In this document: in pieces, positions 40,937 to 50,003 of the stretch | Position numbering within the stretch: the first letter of the stretch is position 1 | Layout: each line of letters starts with the position of its first letter | Source: an uncultured Microbacteriaceae bacterium | Lineage (GTDB): Bacteria; Actinomycetota; Actinomycetes; Actinomycetales; Microbacteriaceae | Assembly: GCA_947487835.1 (NCBI GenBank) | Contig: CANKXX010000001.1 | Location: 496,001 to 560,000 of the forward strand | DNA: 64,000 nucleotides | Reading direction: 5' to 3' | Position numbers and translations under genes: made by a program | Notes under the pieces: model-generated | Database searches by the model: none | What the model was told of the DNA's origin: nothing | Seen by the model: only the letters and a program-made list of their open reading frames with translations

Positions 40937-41253
40937 GCTTCTCCTTGAGAGTCAAACCATCCCCGCCGCTCGACGGGGAATGGATCGCGGCCGTCCTCGG
41001 CCGCGTGCGCTTCGCATCGCATCCTGACGGACCGAATGCCTCCGTACGAGGGGCCCCGTCTCTCGAGCAACCTGAACGATCCGGGTCGAGATGGTGATGA
41101 GGCGCCCCACCGTGCGCACGGCTAGTTTACGCCATGCGGGCCGCCCCGGCGGTGTCCGTTCGCTCCGGGCGGCACGTGTCGGGCGCTACAGCCGCCCGGG
41201 TCCGATCCCGCCCCGCCCCGCCCCGCCCCGCCGTACCGGCCTAGGCTGGGGGG
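40937..41253. other. Intergenic region between the divergent helicase and reductase genes
   Basis: No gene seen. It contains the helicase promoter region, a run of CCCCG units (about 41207-41232) and TAGGCT at 41242-41247, the -10 box of the reductase gene. Confidence 0.6.
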
Positions 41254-42312
41254 ATGAGCAGCGAGACGGCGGCTCCGCCGAGCACAGCACCCCAGGGCCG
41301 GTACGTCGAGCAGGGCGAGTTCACCCGCGACACCAACTACATCGAGGACCGGATCACTCGGGACGCGAGGGACGGCTGGCCGGTGGAGGCCGGACGGTAC
41401 CGCCTCGTCGCCGCCCGGGCCTGCCCCTGGGCGAACCGCACGGTGATCGTGCGCCGGCTCCTCGGGCTCGAGTCCGCGATCTCGCTGGCGCTGCCGGGGC
41501 CGACCCATGACGAGCGGAGCTGGACCTTCGACCTCGACCCGGGCGCCGTGGATCCCGTGCTCGGCATCGAGCGGCTGCAGCAGGCGTACTTCCGCCGCTT
41601 CCCCGAGTACCCGCGCGGCATCACGGTGCCCGCCATCGTCGACGTGCCGAGCGGGATGGTCGTCACGAACAACTACCCCCAGATCACGCTCGACTTCTCC
41701 ACCGAGTGGACCGAGCACCACCGCGACGGCGCGCCCGACCTGTACCCCGACGCGCTGCGCGCCGAGATCGACGAGGTGTCCCAGCGCGTGTTCACCGAGG
41801 TGAACAACGGGGTCTACCGCTGCGGCTTCGCGGGCAGCCAGGACGCGTACGAGGCGGCGTACGACCGCCTCTTCACCGCGCTCGACTGGCTGAGCGAGCG
41901 GCTCGAGCGGCAGCGGTTCCTCGTCGGCGACACCATCACCGAGGCGGACGTGCGCCTGTTCACGACGCTCGCGCGCTTCGACCCGGTGTACCACGGGCAC
42001 TTCAAGGCGAACCGCAGCACGCTCAGCGCGATGCCGGTGCTGTGGTCGTACGCGCGCGACCTGTTCCAGACGCCGGGCTTCGGCGACACGATCGACTTCG
42101 TGCAGATCAAGCAGCACTACTACGCGACGCACCGGGACATCAACCCGACCGGCGTCGTGCCGGTGGGGCCGGACACCTCCGGCTGGCTCCTTCCGCACGG
42201 CCGCGAGGAGCTGGGCGGTCGCCCCTTCGGCGACGGCACTCCCCCGCCTCCGCCGCCCGCCGACGAGACCGTGCCGCCCGAGCACGGCGCCGGGGGATCC
42301 GGCCGGGCCTGA
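41254..42312 (+). CDS. GST-family S-glutathionyl/mycothiolyl-hydroquinone reductase-like (CPWA)
   Basis: A 352-residue member of the Xi-class GST family (YqjG/EcfG type). The catalytic C57 is in the CPWANRT motif of the thioredoxin-like domain. The C-terminal helical domain (about 170-320) has the typical GITVPAIVDVPSG and NNYPQITLDF segments. Because actinobacteria use mycothiol rather than glutathione, reduction of mycothiolated quinones is inferred. ATG 41254 is six bases after TAGGCT. Confidence 0.87.
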   Translation: MSSETAAPPSTAPQGRYVEQGEFTRDTNYIEDRITRDARDGWPVEAGRYRLVAARACPWANRTVIVRRLLGLESAISLALPGPTHDERSWTFDLDPGAVDPVLGIERLQQAYFRRFPEYPRGITVPAIVDVPSGMVVTNNYPQITLDFSTEWTEHHRDGAPDLYPDALRAEIDEVSQRVFTEVNNGVYRCGFAGSQDAYEAAYDRLFTALDWLSERLERQRFLVGDTITEADVRLFTTLARFDPVYHGHFKANRSTLSAMPVLWSYARDLFQTPGFGDTIDFVQIKQHYYATHRDINPTGVVPVGPDTSGWLLPHGREELGGRPFGDGTPPPPPPADETVPPEHGAGGSGRA

Positions 42313-42403
42313 CGCCGACCGGCATCCGGCCCCGATCCTCCCTCCGGCCCCGACAGACCGGCACCGACCCACCCGAACGCGAAGCACGTCGAAAGGAGCG
42401 CCG

Positions 42404-43195
42404 ATGGCGCGCATCCCGATCAAGGTCCGGCTGATGACTGCCCTCGGGGCGCTTTCTCCCGGTTTCATCGCCGGCTTCCGCGGCGGAATCGCCCCCGGCG
42501 TCGACGTGGACGAGCGCTCCTTCCCCCAGCCAGGCGGCGCGGTGCGGATGCGGGTGTACACCCCGAAGGACTACCAGCCCGGCCGTCCGCTCGTCGTCGT
42601 GTTTCCTGCCGACGGCGCGGCCGCGTCCCCGTGGCTGCCGAGCCGCATCGCCGCGCGGCTGAATGCGGCCGTGGTGCACGTGCTCGAACCCCTGTCGCCG
42701 TCCCTGCCCCCGGAGCAGCGCATCGCTACCGCGGCGGCCGCGATCACCTGGAGCAAGGGCCATGCCGCGGGGTGGGGCGCCGCCGGCGACCACCTGGGCG
42801 TCGTGGGCGACGGTCCCGGCGCCGACCTCCTGAACGCCCTCATGCCGCGCAACGTCGCCGAGCGCGGACCGTTCGTGATGCGTCAGGTTCTCGTCTCCCC
42901 CAGCGACGACGTGGCGCCCCTCCCCGACGCGACCGGGTTCCCGGGCACGCTCGTGCTCGTGAGCGAGCACGACCAGGCGCTCGATGCGACGTCGGCGCGG
43001 GTCGACGCCCTGAAGCGCGCCGGCGTGCCCGCCCGCATCGTCGAGTACCCGGGCGCGGCGAACGGCTGGTTCCGCTACCCCGGCCTTCAGCGGGCGATCA
43101 GCGAGCGCGCCCTCGACGACACCGTCGAGTTCCTCCGTCGCGGGCTGCGCGAGGAGGACGCGTTCACCGTGATCCCCGCCTGGGACCTGCACTAG
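42404..43195 (+). CDS. Alpha/beta hydrolase-fold protein lacking the catalytic serine
   Basis: A 263-residue protein that follows the alpha/beta hydrolase-3 layout. The oxyanion HGGG loop reads VVFPADGAAAS. The nucleophile elbow reads G135-D-G-P-G, with Gly137 in place of serine. The acid residue is present (SEHDQALD), and the expected His region reads GAANGWF. Two of the three triad residues are therefore missing, and a non-hydrolytic role is likely. AAAGGAG lies upstream of ATG. It overlaps the convergent membrane protein gene by 32 bp at the 3' end. Confidence 0.65.
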   Translation: MARIPIKVRLMTALGALSPGFIAGFRGGIAPGVDVDERSFPQPGGAVRMRVYTPKDYQPGRPLVVVFPADGAAASPWLPSRIAARLNAAVVHVLEPLSPSLPPEQRIATAAAAITWSKGHAAGWGAAGDHLGVVGDGPGADLLNALMPRNVAERGPFVMRQVLVSPSDDVAPLPDATGFPGTLVLVSEHDQALDATSARVDALKRAGVPARIVEYPGAANGWFRYPGLQRAISERALDDTVEFLRRGLREEDAFTVIPAWDLH

Positions 43196-43544
43196 CCGGG
43201 GCGTCCTCCACCGGCACCTTGATGAGGATGCCGGTGACCACCATCACGAGGGCGGCGATGAACTGGAGCGCCTGCCAGGGCTGATCGTCCACCGGCAGCA
43301 CCACGACGGGGTTCCACAGCACGGCGATGGCCGCGAGGAACGGGAGCGCCCACCACGTGCGACCGCGGACCGCGAAGACGCACATGATGAGCGCCAGGAT
43401 GGCGACGATAAAGCGCACGGGGACGAACCAGCCGGTGTCGATCACGGCCAGCCCCGCCACCAGCACGATCGCCCCGAGCAGGCCGGGGGCGAGGGCGGGG
43501 CGGAGGAAGTCGGCTGCGGAGGCGGCGCGGGGACGATTCGGCAC
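43164..43544 (-). CDS. Membrane protein, DUF6804-like
   Basis: A 126-residue protein with four hydrophobic helices, charged ends and a conserved-looking VLWNPVVVLP between helices 3 and 4, as in DUF6804 proteins (assignment by resemblance). The GTG start at 43544 follows GAGACT by six bases. The C-terminus is Ala/Pro/Arg-rich and is encoded in the region overlapping the neighbouring hydrolase-fold gene. Confidence 0.65.
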   Translation of the reverse strand: MPNRPRAASAADFLRPALAPGLLGAIVLVAGLAVIDTGWFVPVRFIVAILALIMCVFAVRGRTWWALPFLAAIAVLWNPVVVLPVDDQPWQALQFIAALVMVVTGILIKVPVEDAPASAGPRRGSR

Positions 43545-43559
43545 CGTCCCAGTCTCCCA

Positions 43560-45059
43560 TCAGCCGCGCGGCGCGAGATCCGAGGTCGCCGGTCCCTCGA
43601 GCAGGCTGCCGTCGGCCGAGAAGCGCGAGCCGTGCAGCGGGCAGTCCCAGGAGCGCTCCGCGTTGTTCCACGTCACGACGCCGCCGAGGTGCGAGCAGAC
43701 GGCGGACACGGTCCTCGTGATCCCGCCGACCGTGCACACGGCGACGGGCACGGCGCCGTCGCTTCCGACGACACCCTCCCCCTCCGCGGGCGGCGTGTCC
43801 GGCACGTCGCCGAGCTCGGCGGCCACCCACCCTCGGGTCGCCTCGGCGCCGACCTTGAGGTTCGCGATGGCGCCCTCGACGAGGGATTGCGGGCGGGTGA
43901 TCCGGTGCCCCAGCTGGTCCGCCCAGGGCAGATTGCCGCCGAGGATCTCCGCGGACAGCCGGATGGCGGCGGCCACGGCGTTCGTCATGCCCCACTTGCT
44001 GTAGCCGGTGGCCACGAATGCGCGGCCGTGTGCGCGCGGCAGCCAGCCGACGAAGGGGATCTCGTTGTGGGACTCGTAGTCCTGCGCGCTCCAGGCGTGC
44101 GTGCGCTCAGCCCCGGGGAAGTGCGTCGTCGTCCAGGCCTCGAGGTCGTCGACCTGCGCCTGCGGGGACGGATGCCTGCCCACCTCGTGGCCGTTGCCGC
44201 CGACCACGAGCAGTTCGCCCGAGCCCGCAGGATCAGGAGTGGTGCGCAGGGAGCGGGTCGGCTCGTCGGCGGTCACGTACATGCCGGCGGGGATCTCCCC
44301 GGGCACCCGGTACGCGATGGCGTAGGACCGCTGCGGGGTGAGCTTCGCGAAGTACAGCCCGCGGTCGAGGATGGGGATGCCGGTGGCCAGGATCACGTGC
44401 TCGGCGAAGACGTCGCCCTTCGTGGTCTTCACGCGGGCCGGCTTGCGGGCGTCGACGCCCTGCACGCGCACGCCCTCGTAGAGAAGACCGCCGCGGGCGG
44501 TGAAGTCCTGGGCCAGCGCCTCGAGCACGTCCATGGGGTCGAACTGCCCCTGGTCCGCGAGCCGGACGGCGCCGTGGGACTCGAACGGCAGACCCGCGTC
44601 GTCCTCGAACGTGACCTCGAGGCCGAGCGACCGCGCGGCCTCGTACTCGCGCCGGACCGCCTCGCGACCGTCCCGGGTGCCCGCGTACGTGAACGCGTCG
44701 CGGCGCTGCACGGGCACGCCATGGTCGACGCAGTAGCGCAGCAGCCAGTCGCGGCCCTCCCGGTTGCCCTCGACGTAGGCGGAGGCGGTCGCGGTGGACG
44801 CGGAAGCGAGGATGCTGGAGAGCCGAGTGCCCTGGAGGAGCGAGAGCTTGGCGGTGGTGTTGCCCGTCGTCACCGCCCCGATGGAGCGGGCCTCGAGCAG
44901 GGCCACCCGCCTGCCGGCCCGCACGAGAAGCAGGGCCGTGGTGAGCCCGGTGAGCCCGGCGCCGACGACGATGTCGTCGTAGGTCGCGCCCGCCTCGAAG
45001 GGCGCCTGTTCGGCGACGGTGATCGGCGGCCGGTCAAGCCAGAGCGACTTCATGGACAT
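43560..45059 (-). CDS. FAD-dependent oxidoreductase with C-terminal Rieske domain
   Basis: A 499-residue fusion. The N-terminal DAO-type flavoprotein domain (about residues 25-390) begins DIVVGAGLTGLTTALLL and continues with GNTTAKLS. The C-terminal Rieske [2Fe-2S] domain (about 410-490) has the ligands in CSHLGG and CPLHGSRF. This architecture is common in actinobacteria and presumably passes electrons between a substrate amine or quinone and the cluster; the substrate is not known. The start MSMKSL has GGGAGG upstream, and TAGGGT (45085-45080) is a likely -10. Confidence 0.88.
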   Translation of the reverse strand: MSMKSLWLDRPPITVAEQAPFEAGATYDDIVVGAGLTGLTTALLLVRAGRRVALLEARSIGAVTTGNTTAKLSLLQGTRLSSILASASTATASAYVEGNREGRDWLLRYCVDHGVPVQRRDAFTYAGTRDGREAVRREYEAARSLGLEVTFEDDAGLPFESHGAVRLADQGQFDPMDVLEALAQDFTARGGLLYEGVRVQGVDARKPARVKTTKGDVFAEHVILATGIPILDRGLYFAKLTPQRSYAIAYRVPGEIPAGMYVTADEPTRSLRTTPDPAGSGELLVVGGNGHEVGRHPSPQAQVDDLEAWTTTHFPGAERTHAWSAQDYESHNEIPFVGWLPRAHGRAFVATGYSKWGMTNAVAAAIRLSAEILGGNLPWADQLGHRITRPQSLVEGAIANLKVGAEATRGWVAAELGDVPDTPPAEGEGVVGSDGAVPVAVCTVGGITRTVSAVCSHLGGVVTWNNAERSWDCPLHGSRFSADGSLLEGPATSDLAPRG

Positions 45060-45170
45060 CGGTGTGCCTCCCTGCGGCCACCCTACGCCCGCAGTTCCCC
45101 CCGATCCTGCGAGGGCACGAATCACCCGGCCGCCGCCGGTGGGCCCGGTCGGTCTCGGTAGGGTCGGTTC

Positions 45171-45230
45171 ATGGGACGGGAACGCTGTCGGCAGGCCGCA
45201 CCGGAGCGGATCCGGCGGTGCGCGCGATGA
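45171..45230 (+). CDS. 19-residue Arg/Cys leader peptide upstream of mmuM
   Basis: TAGGGT at 45159-45164 lies exactly six bases before ATG 45171. The ORF encodes MGRERCRQAAPERIRRCAR and stops at TGA 45228-45230, overlapping the mmuM start as ATGA. The peptide has two Cys and seven Arg. Its place before a sulfur amino-acid gene resembles the leaderless cysteine-containing leader ORFs reported in mycobacteria, but a regulatory role here is inference. Confidence 0.5.
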   Translation: MGRERCRQAAPERIRRCAR

Positions 45231-46201
45231 GCGGCTCGTCCGTGTCCGCCGTGCGCGAGGTCTTCGCGGCCGGCTCGATCGTGCTCGACGGGGGCCTCGG
45301 CACCCTGCTGGAGCAGCGCGGCAACGACCTGCGCTCAGAGCTCTGGTCCGCCCGGTTGCTCGCCGAACGGCCGGAGGAGATCGTCGCGGCGCACGCCGAG
45401 TTCTTCGCCGCCGGCGCCAGCGTCGCCATCTCCTGCAGCTACCAGGCGTCGTTCGAGGGCTTCGAGCGCGCGGGCGTCGATGCTCAGGAGACGGAGAGGC
45501 TGCTGCGCCGGAGCGTCGCGCTCGCCCGGGAGGCGGCGGAGGCGGCGGAGGCGGCGGACGCCGCGGACGGGGCAGATTCGGTGAGCGCCGCGGGTGCGGC
45601 AGGACGTCGGCTGGTCGCGGCGTCCGTCGGACCGTACGGCGCGATGCTCGCCGACGGCTCCGAGTACCGCGGCGACTACGGCCTCTCGGTGCGCGAGCTG
45701 CGGATGTGGCACCGCCGCCGCATGCAGGTGCTCGCCGACAGCGGCGCGGATCTGCTCGCGCTCGAGACCATCCCCAGCGTGGCGGAGACGGAGGCGGTCG
45801 TCGCGGAGGCCGACCGGCTGGGTATCCCCGCCTGGGTCGCGGTCACCGCCGACGGCGGCCGGCTCCGCTCCGGCGAGGCGCTCGAGGAGGCGTTCGCCAT
45901 CGCGGCGTCCGCGCCGAGCGTCGTCGCGGTCGGCATCAACTGCAGTGCCCCCGCCGAGGTGCTGCCAGCCCTCGAGGCGGCAGCGCGGTCCGGCGTGCGA
46001 GCGGTGCTCGCCTACCCGAACAGCGGCGAGACGTGGGACGCCGCCGCTCGCCGCTGGTCGGGCGAGCCACGCTACGGCGACGCCCTCCTCGACACCTGGC
46101 TCGCGGCCGGAGTCGGCGCGGTCGGCGGATGCTGCCGCGTGACGCCGGACCACATCGCCCACATCTCCGACGAGTTCACGCGCCGCGCGGCCGGCGGCTG
46201 A
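45227..46201 (+). CDS. mmuM: Homocysteine S-methyltransferase
   Basis: Transfers a methyl group from S-methylmethionine or SAM to homocysteine, giving methionine. The 324-residue TIM barrel has zinc ligands C239 in GINCSAP and C302-C303 in GGCCRVTPDHI, plus the N-terminal LDGGLGTLLEQRG. A run of Ala/Glu/Asp (about residues 100-120) is a low-complexity insertion. Start chosen at ATG 45227 because it overlaps the leader ORF stop (ATGA) and fits the family N-terminus. Confidence 0.9.
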   Translation: MSGSSVSAVREVFAAGSIVLDGGLGTLLEQRGNDLRSELWSARLLAERPEEIVAAHAEFFAAGASVAISCSYQASFEGFERAGVDAQETERLLRRSVALAREAAEAAEAADAADGADSVSAAGAAGRRLVAASVGPYGAMLADGSEYRGDYGLSVRELRMWHRRRMQVLADSGADLLALETIPSVAETEAVVAEADRLGIPAWVAVTADGGRLRSGEALEEAFAIAASAPSVVAVGINCSAPAEVLPALEAAARSGVRAVLAYPNSGETWDAAARRWSGEPRYGDALLDTWLAAGVGAVGGCCRVTPDHIAHISDEFTRRAAGG

Positions 46202-46295
46202 CGGACCGGTAGCCCATGCGCGACCTCCGCGTGACCGCCACGTGCGAACCGAGCCGCGCGACGGCGGCCCGGGATCGCGGCGGTGAGCGCCGGAG

Positions 46296-47150
46296 TTACG
46301 GCCGGTCGGGGTTGGAGGTGACGACGGACTCGGACTGCCGCCTGCGCTCGATCATCGGATCGACGCCCTGCTGGGACTCGCCGTCGAACTCGCCTGCGCG
46401 CCCGGCTCCGCCCCGGCCGTCGGAGTGGCCCTCGCCGCTGTCCTGCCGCAGGAGCACCGGCCGGAGCGCATCCACCCAGGCCTGATAGCCCGCCGCGTTG
46501 AGGTGCAGTCCGTCATCGCTGAACTTCGGGGAGAGCGATCCGTCCGGCTCCGCGAGCACCGGCCACAGGTCGAGCCACTCCGCCCGGGCCGTCGCCACCG
46601 AGGCGAACTGGCGGATGTGCACGTTGATCTCGTGCACGCCGCGGGCGAAGTCCTTCGTGCGCGGCATCACCGACTGCAGGATGATGCGCGCGTCGGGCAG
46701 GTGCTTGCGCAGCTCGACCAGGATCGTCTCGATGTTGCGGCCGATGTACTCCGTGCTGCGACGCCGGCGCCCGATGTCGTTCGTGCCGACGAGCACCACG
46801 ACGGTGCCCGGGTCGGCGTCGACCACGTCCTGCAGCCGCGCGACGACGTCGTCGGTCGTCTCCCCGGCGATGCCGAGGTTCAGCGTCTCGAGCTCCGGGA
46901 ACCACTCCGTCCAGCGGCCCGCCTCCGTGATGCTGTCACCTAGAAATACCGTGGGCTTCATTGCCCGCTCCCCGTCTGTCGTCGTTCCGACCGTCGTCGT
47001 GGTTCTCGTCTCGCCTGGTGTCTGGTCTGTTCCCGGTGCCTGATCCGTGGTCGTGTCTGTCGTCTTGTCGGTGTCTGTCGTCTCGTCCGGCATCGTCTCG
47101 TCCGTCGTTCCCGCGGCGCTCATGTCGTCCTTCGTGTGCTCGTCAGTCAT
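46296..47150 (-). CDS. GDSL/SGNH hydrolase with acidic low-complexity N-terminus
   Basis: The C-terminal two thirds is an SGNH hydrolase: VFLGDSITEAG (nucleophile Ser), VGTNDIG (Asn) and DGLHLNAAGYQAW (Asp/His). The frame continues upstream for 63 codons of Thr/Asp-rich low complexity (TTDTDKTTDTTTDQ) to an ATG at 47150 that has a GGAAGG site. The internal ATG at 46961 has only a weak site. The C-terminus is also Gly/Arg/Glu-rich. No signal peptide. An esterase or lipase with unknown substrate. Confidence 0.75.
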   Translation of the reverse strand: MTDEHTKDDMSAAGTTDETMPDETTDTDKTTDTTTDQAPGTDQTPGETRTTTTVGTTTDGERAMKPTVFLGDSITEAGRWTEWFPELETLNLGIAGETTDDVVARLQDVVDADPGTVVVLVGTNDIGRRRRSTEYIGRNIETILVELRKHLPDARIILQSVMPRTKDFARGVHEINVHIRQFASVATARAEWLDLWPVLAEPDGSLSPKFSDDGLHLNAAGYQAWVDALRPVLLRQDSGEGHSDGRGGAGRAGEFDGESQQGVDPMIERRRQSESVVTSNPDRP

Positions 47151-47308
47151 TGCCTGCCTTCCCACGTCTCTGTCATTCTCCGCTGATTGCAGGAGAAGCG
47201 CGAGCGCCCGCCCCGGCACCGGGGGCTGGACCACCCGGACGACGGCGGCGTAAGGTGCCGATGCGGGCCGGATTTCCGGGTCTGCGCCCCTCGGTTCGAG
47301 GAGGACCC

Positions 47309-47968
47309 ATGCGCGGTTCACCGTACGCGGACCGGGGAGAGGCGGGGCGCGAGCTCGCCGCCCGACTCGATCGATACCGCGGCGTGCCCGGTCTGATCGT
47401 CCTCGGCCTGCCTCGCGGCGGCGTGCCCGTGGCCGCCGAGATCGCCGCCGCGCTGGGCGCCCCGCTCGACGTGCTGGTCGCACGCAAGCTCGGACTGCCC
47501 ACTCACTCCGAGGTGGCGATGGGCGCCATCGCGGCGATCGCGGGCGAGATCGTCACCGTGACCAACCCGCACGTGCTGCGCACGCTCGCCGACGGCTCGC
47601 GGGGCCGGTCCGCCGCCTTCGACCGCGTCGCCGAGCGTGAGCGCATCGAGCTCGCCCGACGGCAACGGGAGTACCGGGGCGACCGGCCGCCGCTCCGGTT
47701 GGAGGGCGCCACGGTGATGCTCGTCGACGACGGCATCGCCACGGGCGCGACGATGCGGGCCGCGATCACCGCCGTGCGTGGGGTGAACCCTGCACGGGTC
47801 GTGGTCGCCGTGCCCGTGGGACCGCGGGACGGCTGCCGCGAGATCGACGCCCTGGTGGACGACCTCGAGTGCACCTGGGTGCCCGAGCCGTTCTGGGCGG
47901 TCGGCCAGGCCTACGTGCGCTTCGACCAGACGACGGACGCCGAGGTGAAGCGGCTGCTGGGCACCTGA
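47309..47968 (+). CDS. Phosphoribosyltransferase
   Basis: A 219-residue type I PRTase with the PRPP-binding motif VMLVDDGIATGAT near residue 130 and an N-terminal VLGLPRGGVPVAAEIA. Proteins of this type are often annotated only as phosphoribosyltransferase; the base substrate is unknown. ATG 47309 has GAGGAGG at good spacing and was preferred over the in-frame ATG at 47261. Confidence 0.85.
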   Translation: MRGSPYADRGEAGRELAARLDRYRGVPGLIVLGLPRGGVPVAAEIAAALGAPLDVLVARKLGLPTHSEVAMGAIAAIAGEIVTVTNPHVLRTLADGSRGRSAAFDRVAERERIELARRQREYRGDRPPLRLEGATVMLVDDGIATGATMRAAITAVRGVNPARVVVAVPVGPRDGCREIDALVDDLECTWVPEPFWAVGQAYVRFDQTTDAEVKRLLGT

Positions 47969-48116
47969 GGGTGCGGCGCTGAGGTACAACGCATGCCAGC
48001 GCTCGCCCTCTCGCCTGTGCCGTATTCGGCAATCCGAACCGCTGAGTACTGCTTACCCGGGTGCCGCGCGGTGCAAGGGTGGGCGAACGGGCACCGATAG
48101 CCAATGGAGGCGTGGA

Positions 48117-49988
48117 ATGGTCCTGACTCGGTCGGCCTCGGCGATGGGACGCCTCGCCGTCGGGTTTGCCACCCTCCTGTTGGTCACCGGAATGGCCACC
48201 GCGCCCGATGGCGGCGGTGTGCAGCCGACGGAGCCACTCCCAGGATCGGTACCCGGTGTCACAGTGGACGAGCCCGGCCCGGCCGCCGACGAGGTGACGG
48301 CCTCGCCGAGCACACCGACTCCCACGCCCATGCCCTCGCCGACACCTACGCCTACGCCCGTGCCCGTGCCCGTGCCCGAGCCCGAGCAGGAGCCCGAGCC
48401 CGAGCCAGCTCCCGCTCCCGCTCCCGCTCCCGCTCCTACACCGACACCTACGCCCGTGCCCGTAGTGTCCCCTCCTGCGTATGGAAAGCATGGCCTCACG
48501 TCGCACCAGCTGTCGTCCGTGTCCGGCATGGCCCTCATGGGGCACCACAGCTGGCTCAGGCCTTACTCGGTGCGAGCAGTGAACCTCGCATCGGGTGCCG
48601 CTCACGACGGGGATGCGATCCTCACGGGGACCGACTCGTACTCGATTCGGAGTCTGCCTCCCGGCGAGTACCTCATCGAGTTCCGAGGACTGTACGGCTC
48701 GATCTACTTAGGCGATGTCTCCGATCCGGAGGCCGCGACAGCCGTGACGATCCGTCCCGGACCTGCTCAGGACGTGGCCGGTGTCGATGTGCTGCTGGGT
48801 GCCCCACCCACCATCGTCGGAGTCATCCCGGGCAGCGGCGGCGCCACGATTCGGTGGGAGTACTGCGACACGGGTCAAGTCGAAGAATCGGACGAGTTCC
48901 CGATCATCGTGGTGAAGGGTTACGACTTCACCGTCGACGTGCCCATGAATCGTCCGCTCCGGATCCTCAGTTTGGGAGACGGCCCGCCGTACGAGCCGCA
49001 CGGTGAGTGCGTGACGCTACAGACGGGCGAAGCGCACTCGATACGAGAGGTGCGGGAGCTCCCGACGGTCTCGGGAATGATCCGCGTCCCGGCGGGTGAA
49101 GCGCGGTTATTCATCGTCTACGTGGTCGACCCGCACGGAAGGGAGCTTCGCGTTGCGGAGGGTCTCATTCCGGCGGGCGAGTCCTCGGTTCCATGGACGG
49201 CCAGCATCAGAGCGGACGCGTGGGAGCTCTTCATACAGGTGGAGGGCGTCGGCAGGGCCTGGCCGTTCTCGGACAACCCCCAGATACGGCCACCGGTTCC
49301 GGTGATCCTGAGGGACGGCGATGTGCTGACCGGAATGGACGTCACCTTTCTGGCCGGTGTCCGCATTCGCGGAGTCATCAGCACGGAGAGTGACGAATCC
49401 GTGGTGCGCGGACGGGTGTACCTCTATCACGAATCAGCCCCCGACGTCCCTGCTGCGGTCTCCTCGGTCGAACCGGGTGGCATATTCGAGGTGTGGGGGT
49501 TGGCGCCGGGTTCCTACACTGCGCGCTTCGAAGCCAGTCTCGTCAACACGGTCCTGACCCCGCAGTGGTACGTGCGTTCCCCGGACCAGGCCGGCGCGAC
49601 GCGGATCATACTTCCTAGCACGAGCACGACGGTGGACGACCTGTCAATCGTCATGGGCACCGGCCCGATTCCTCCGGTCGTTGCCCCGCTTCCGCCGGTA
49701 CAACCGGACGAGGCGGGGCCGCCGACCACGCCAGTCACGCCGACCGATCCGGTGACGCCGCGCACAAACAACGGCCCGGTCGTTCATCCGCCTCTGTTCA
49801 GCGGTAGGGACTACATCGACGCCTGGCGAAAGTCGATCGAAAGCAGGAACACGGCGGGGCGCCTTGCCGATACCGGCGGTGCCTTCGACCCGTCGTCAAT
49901 GGCGTTCATCGGAGTGCTGGTGTTGGTCACCGGCATCCTCCTTCGCGGGCATCCGCGGTCCCGGAATTCGGAACGCTTCCGTTCCTAA
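48117..49988 (+). CDS. Cell-surface protein with Pro-rich stalk and LADTG sortase motif
   Basis: A 623-residue secreted protein. It has a signal peptide (about 1-28) and a Pro/Thr/Glu low-complexity stalk (about 62-118) encoded by hexanucleotide-type repeats. Several Cna-B/carboxypeptidase-regulatory-like beta domains follow (for example GEYLIEFRG, GSYTARFEA), then a second Pro/Thr linker (about 520-560). The C-terminus has L583-A-D-T-G587, a hydrophobic helix (593-610) and a basic tail. That order is a sortase anchor; LAxTG is the class E sortase consensus. Codon use looks less GC-biased than in neighbours. Confidence 0.8.
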   Translation: MVLTRSASAMGRLAVGFATLLLVTGMATAPDGGGVQPTEPLPGSVPGVTVDEPGPAADEVTASPSTPTPTPMPSPTPTPTPVPVPVPEPEQEPEPEPAPAPAPAPAPTPTPTPVPVVSPPAYGKHGLTSHQLSSVSGMALMGHHSWLRPYSVRAVNLASGAAHDGDAILTGTDSYSIRSLPPGEYLIEFRGLYGSIYLGDVSDPEAATAVTIRPGPAQDVAGVDVLLGAPPTIVGVIPGSGGATIRWEYCDTGQVEESDEFPIIVVKGYDFTVDVPMNRPLRILSLGDGPPYEPHGECVTLQTGEAHSIREVRELPTVSGMIRVPAGEARLFIVYVVDPHGRELRVAEGLIPAGESSVPWTASIRADAWELFIQVEGVGRAWPFSDNPQIRPPVPVILRDGDVLTGMDVTFLAGVRIRGVISTESDESVVRGRVYLYHESAPDVPAAVSSVEPGGIFEVWGLAPGSYTARFEASLVNTVLTPQWYVRSPDQAGATRIILPSTSTTVDDLSIVMGTGPIPPVVAPLPPVQPDEAGPPTTPVTPTDPVTPRTNNGPVVHPPLFSGRDYIDAWRKSIESRNTAGRLADTGGAFDPSSMAFIGVLVLVTGILLRGHPRSRNSERFRS

Positions 49989-50003
49989 CGCAGGCTCGCC
50001 ACA

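Noticed and set aside
45062-45226. Upstream in-frame extension of mmuM to 45062
   Set aside because: It overlaps the divergent Rieske gene promoter and has no homology; the ATGA overlap with the leader ORF supports 45227.
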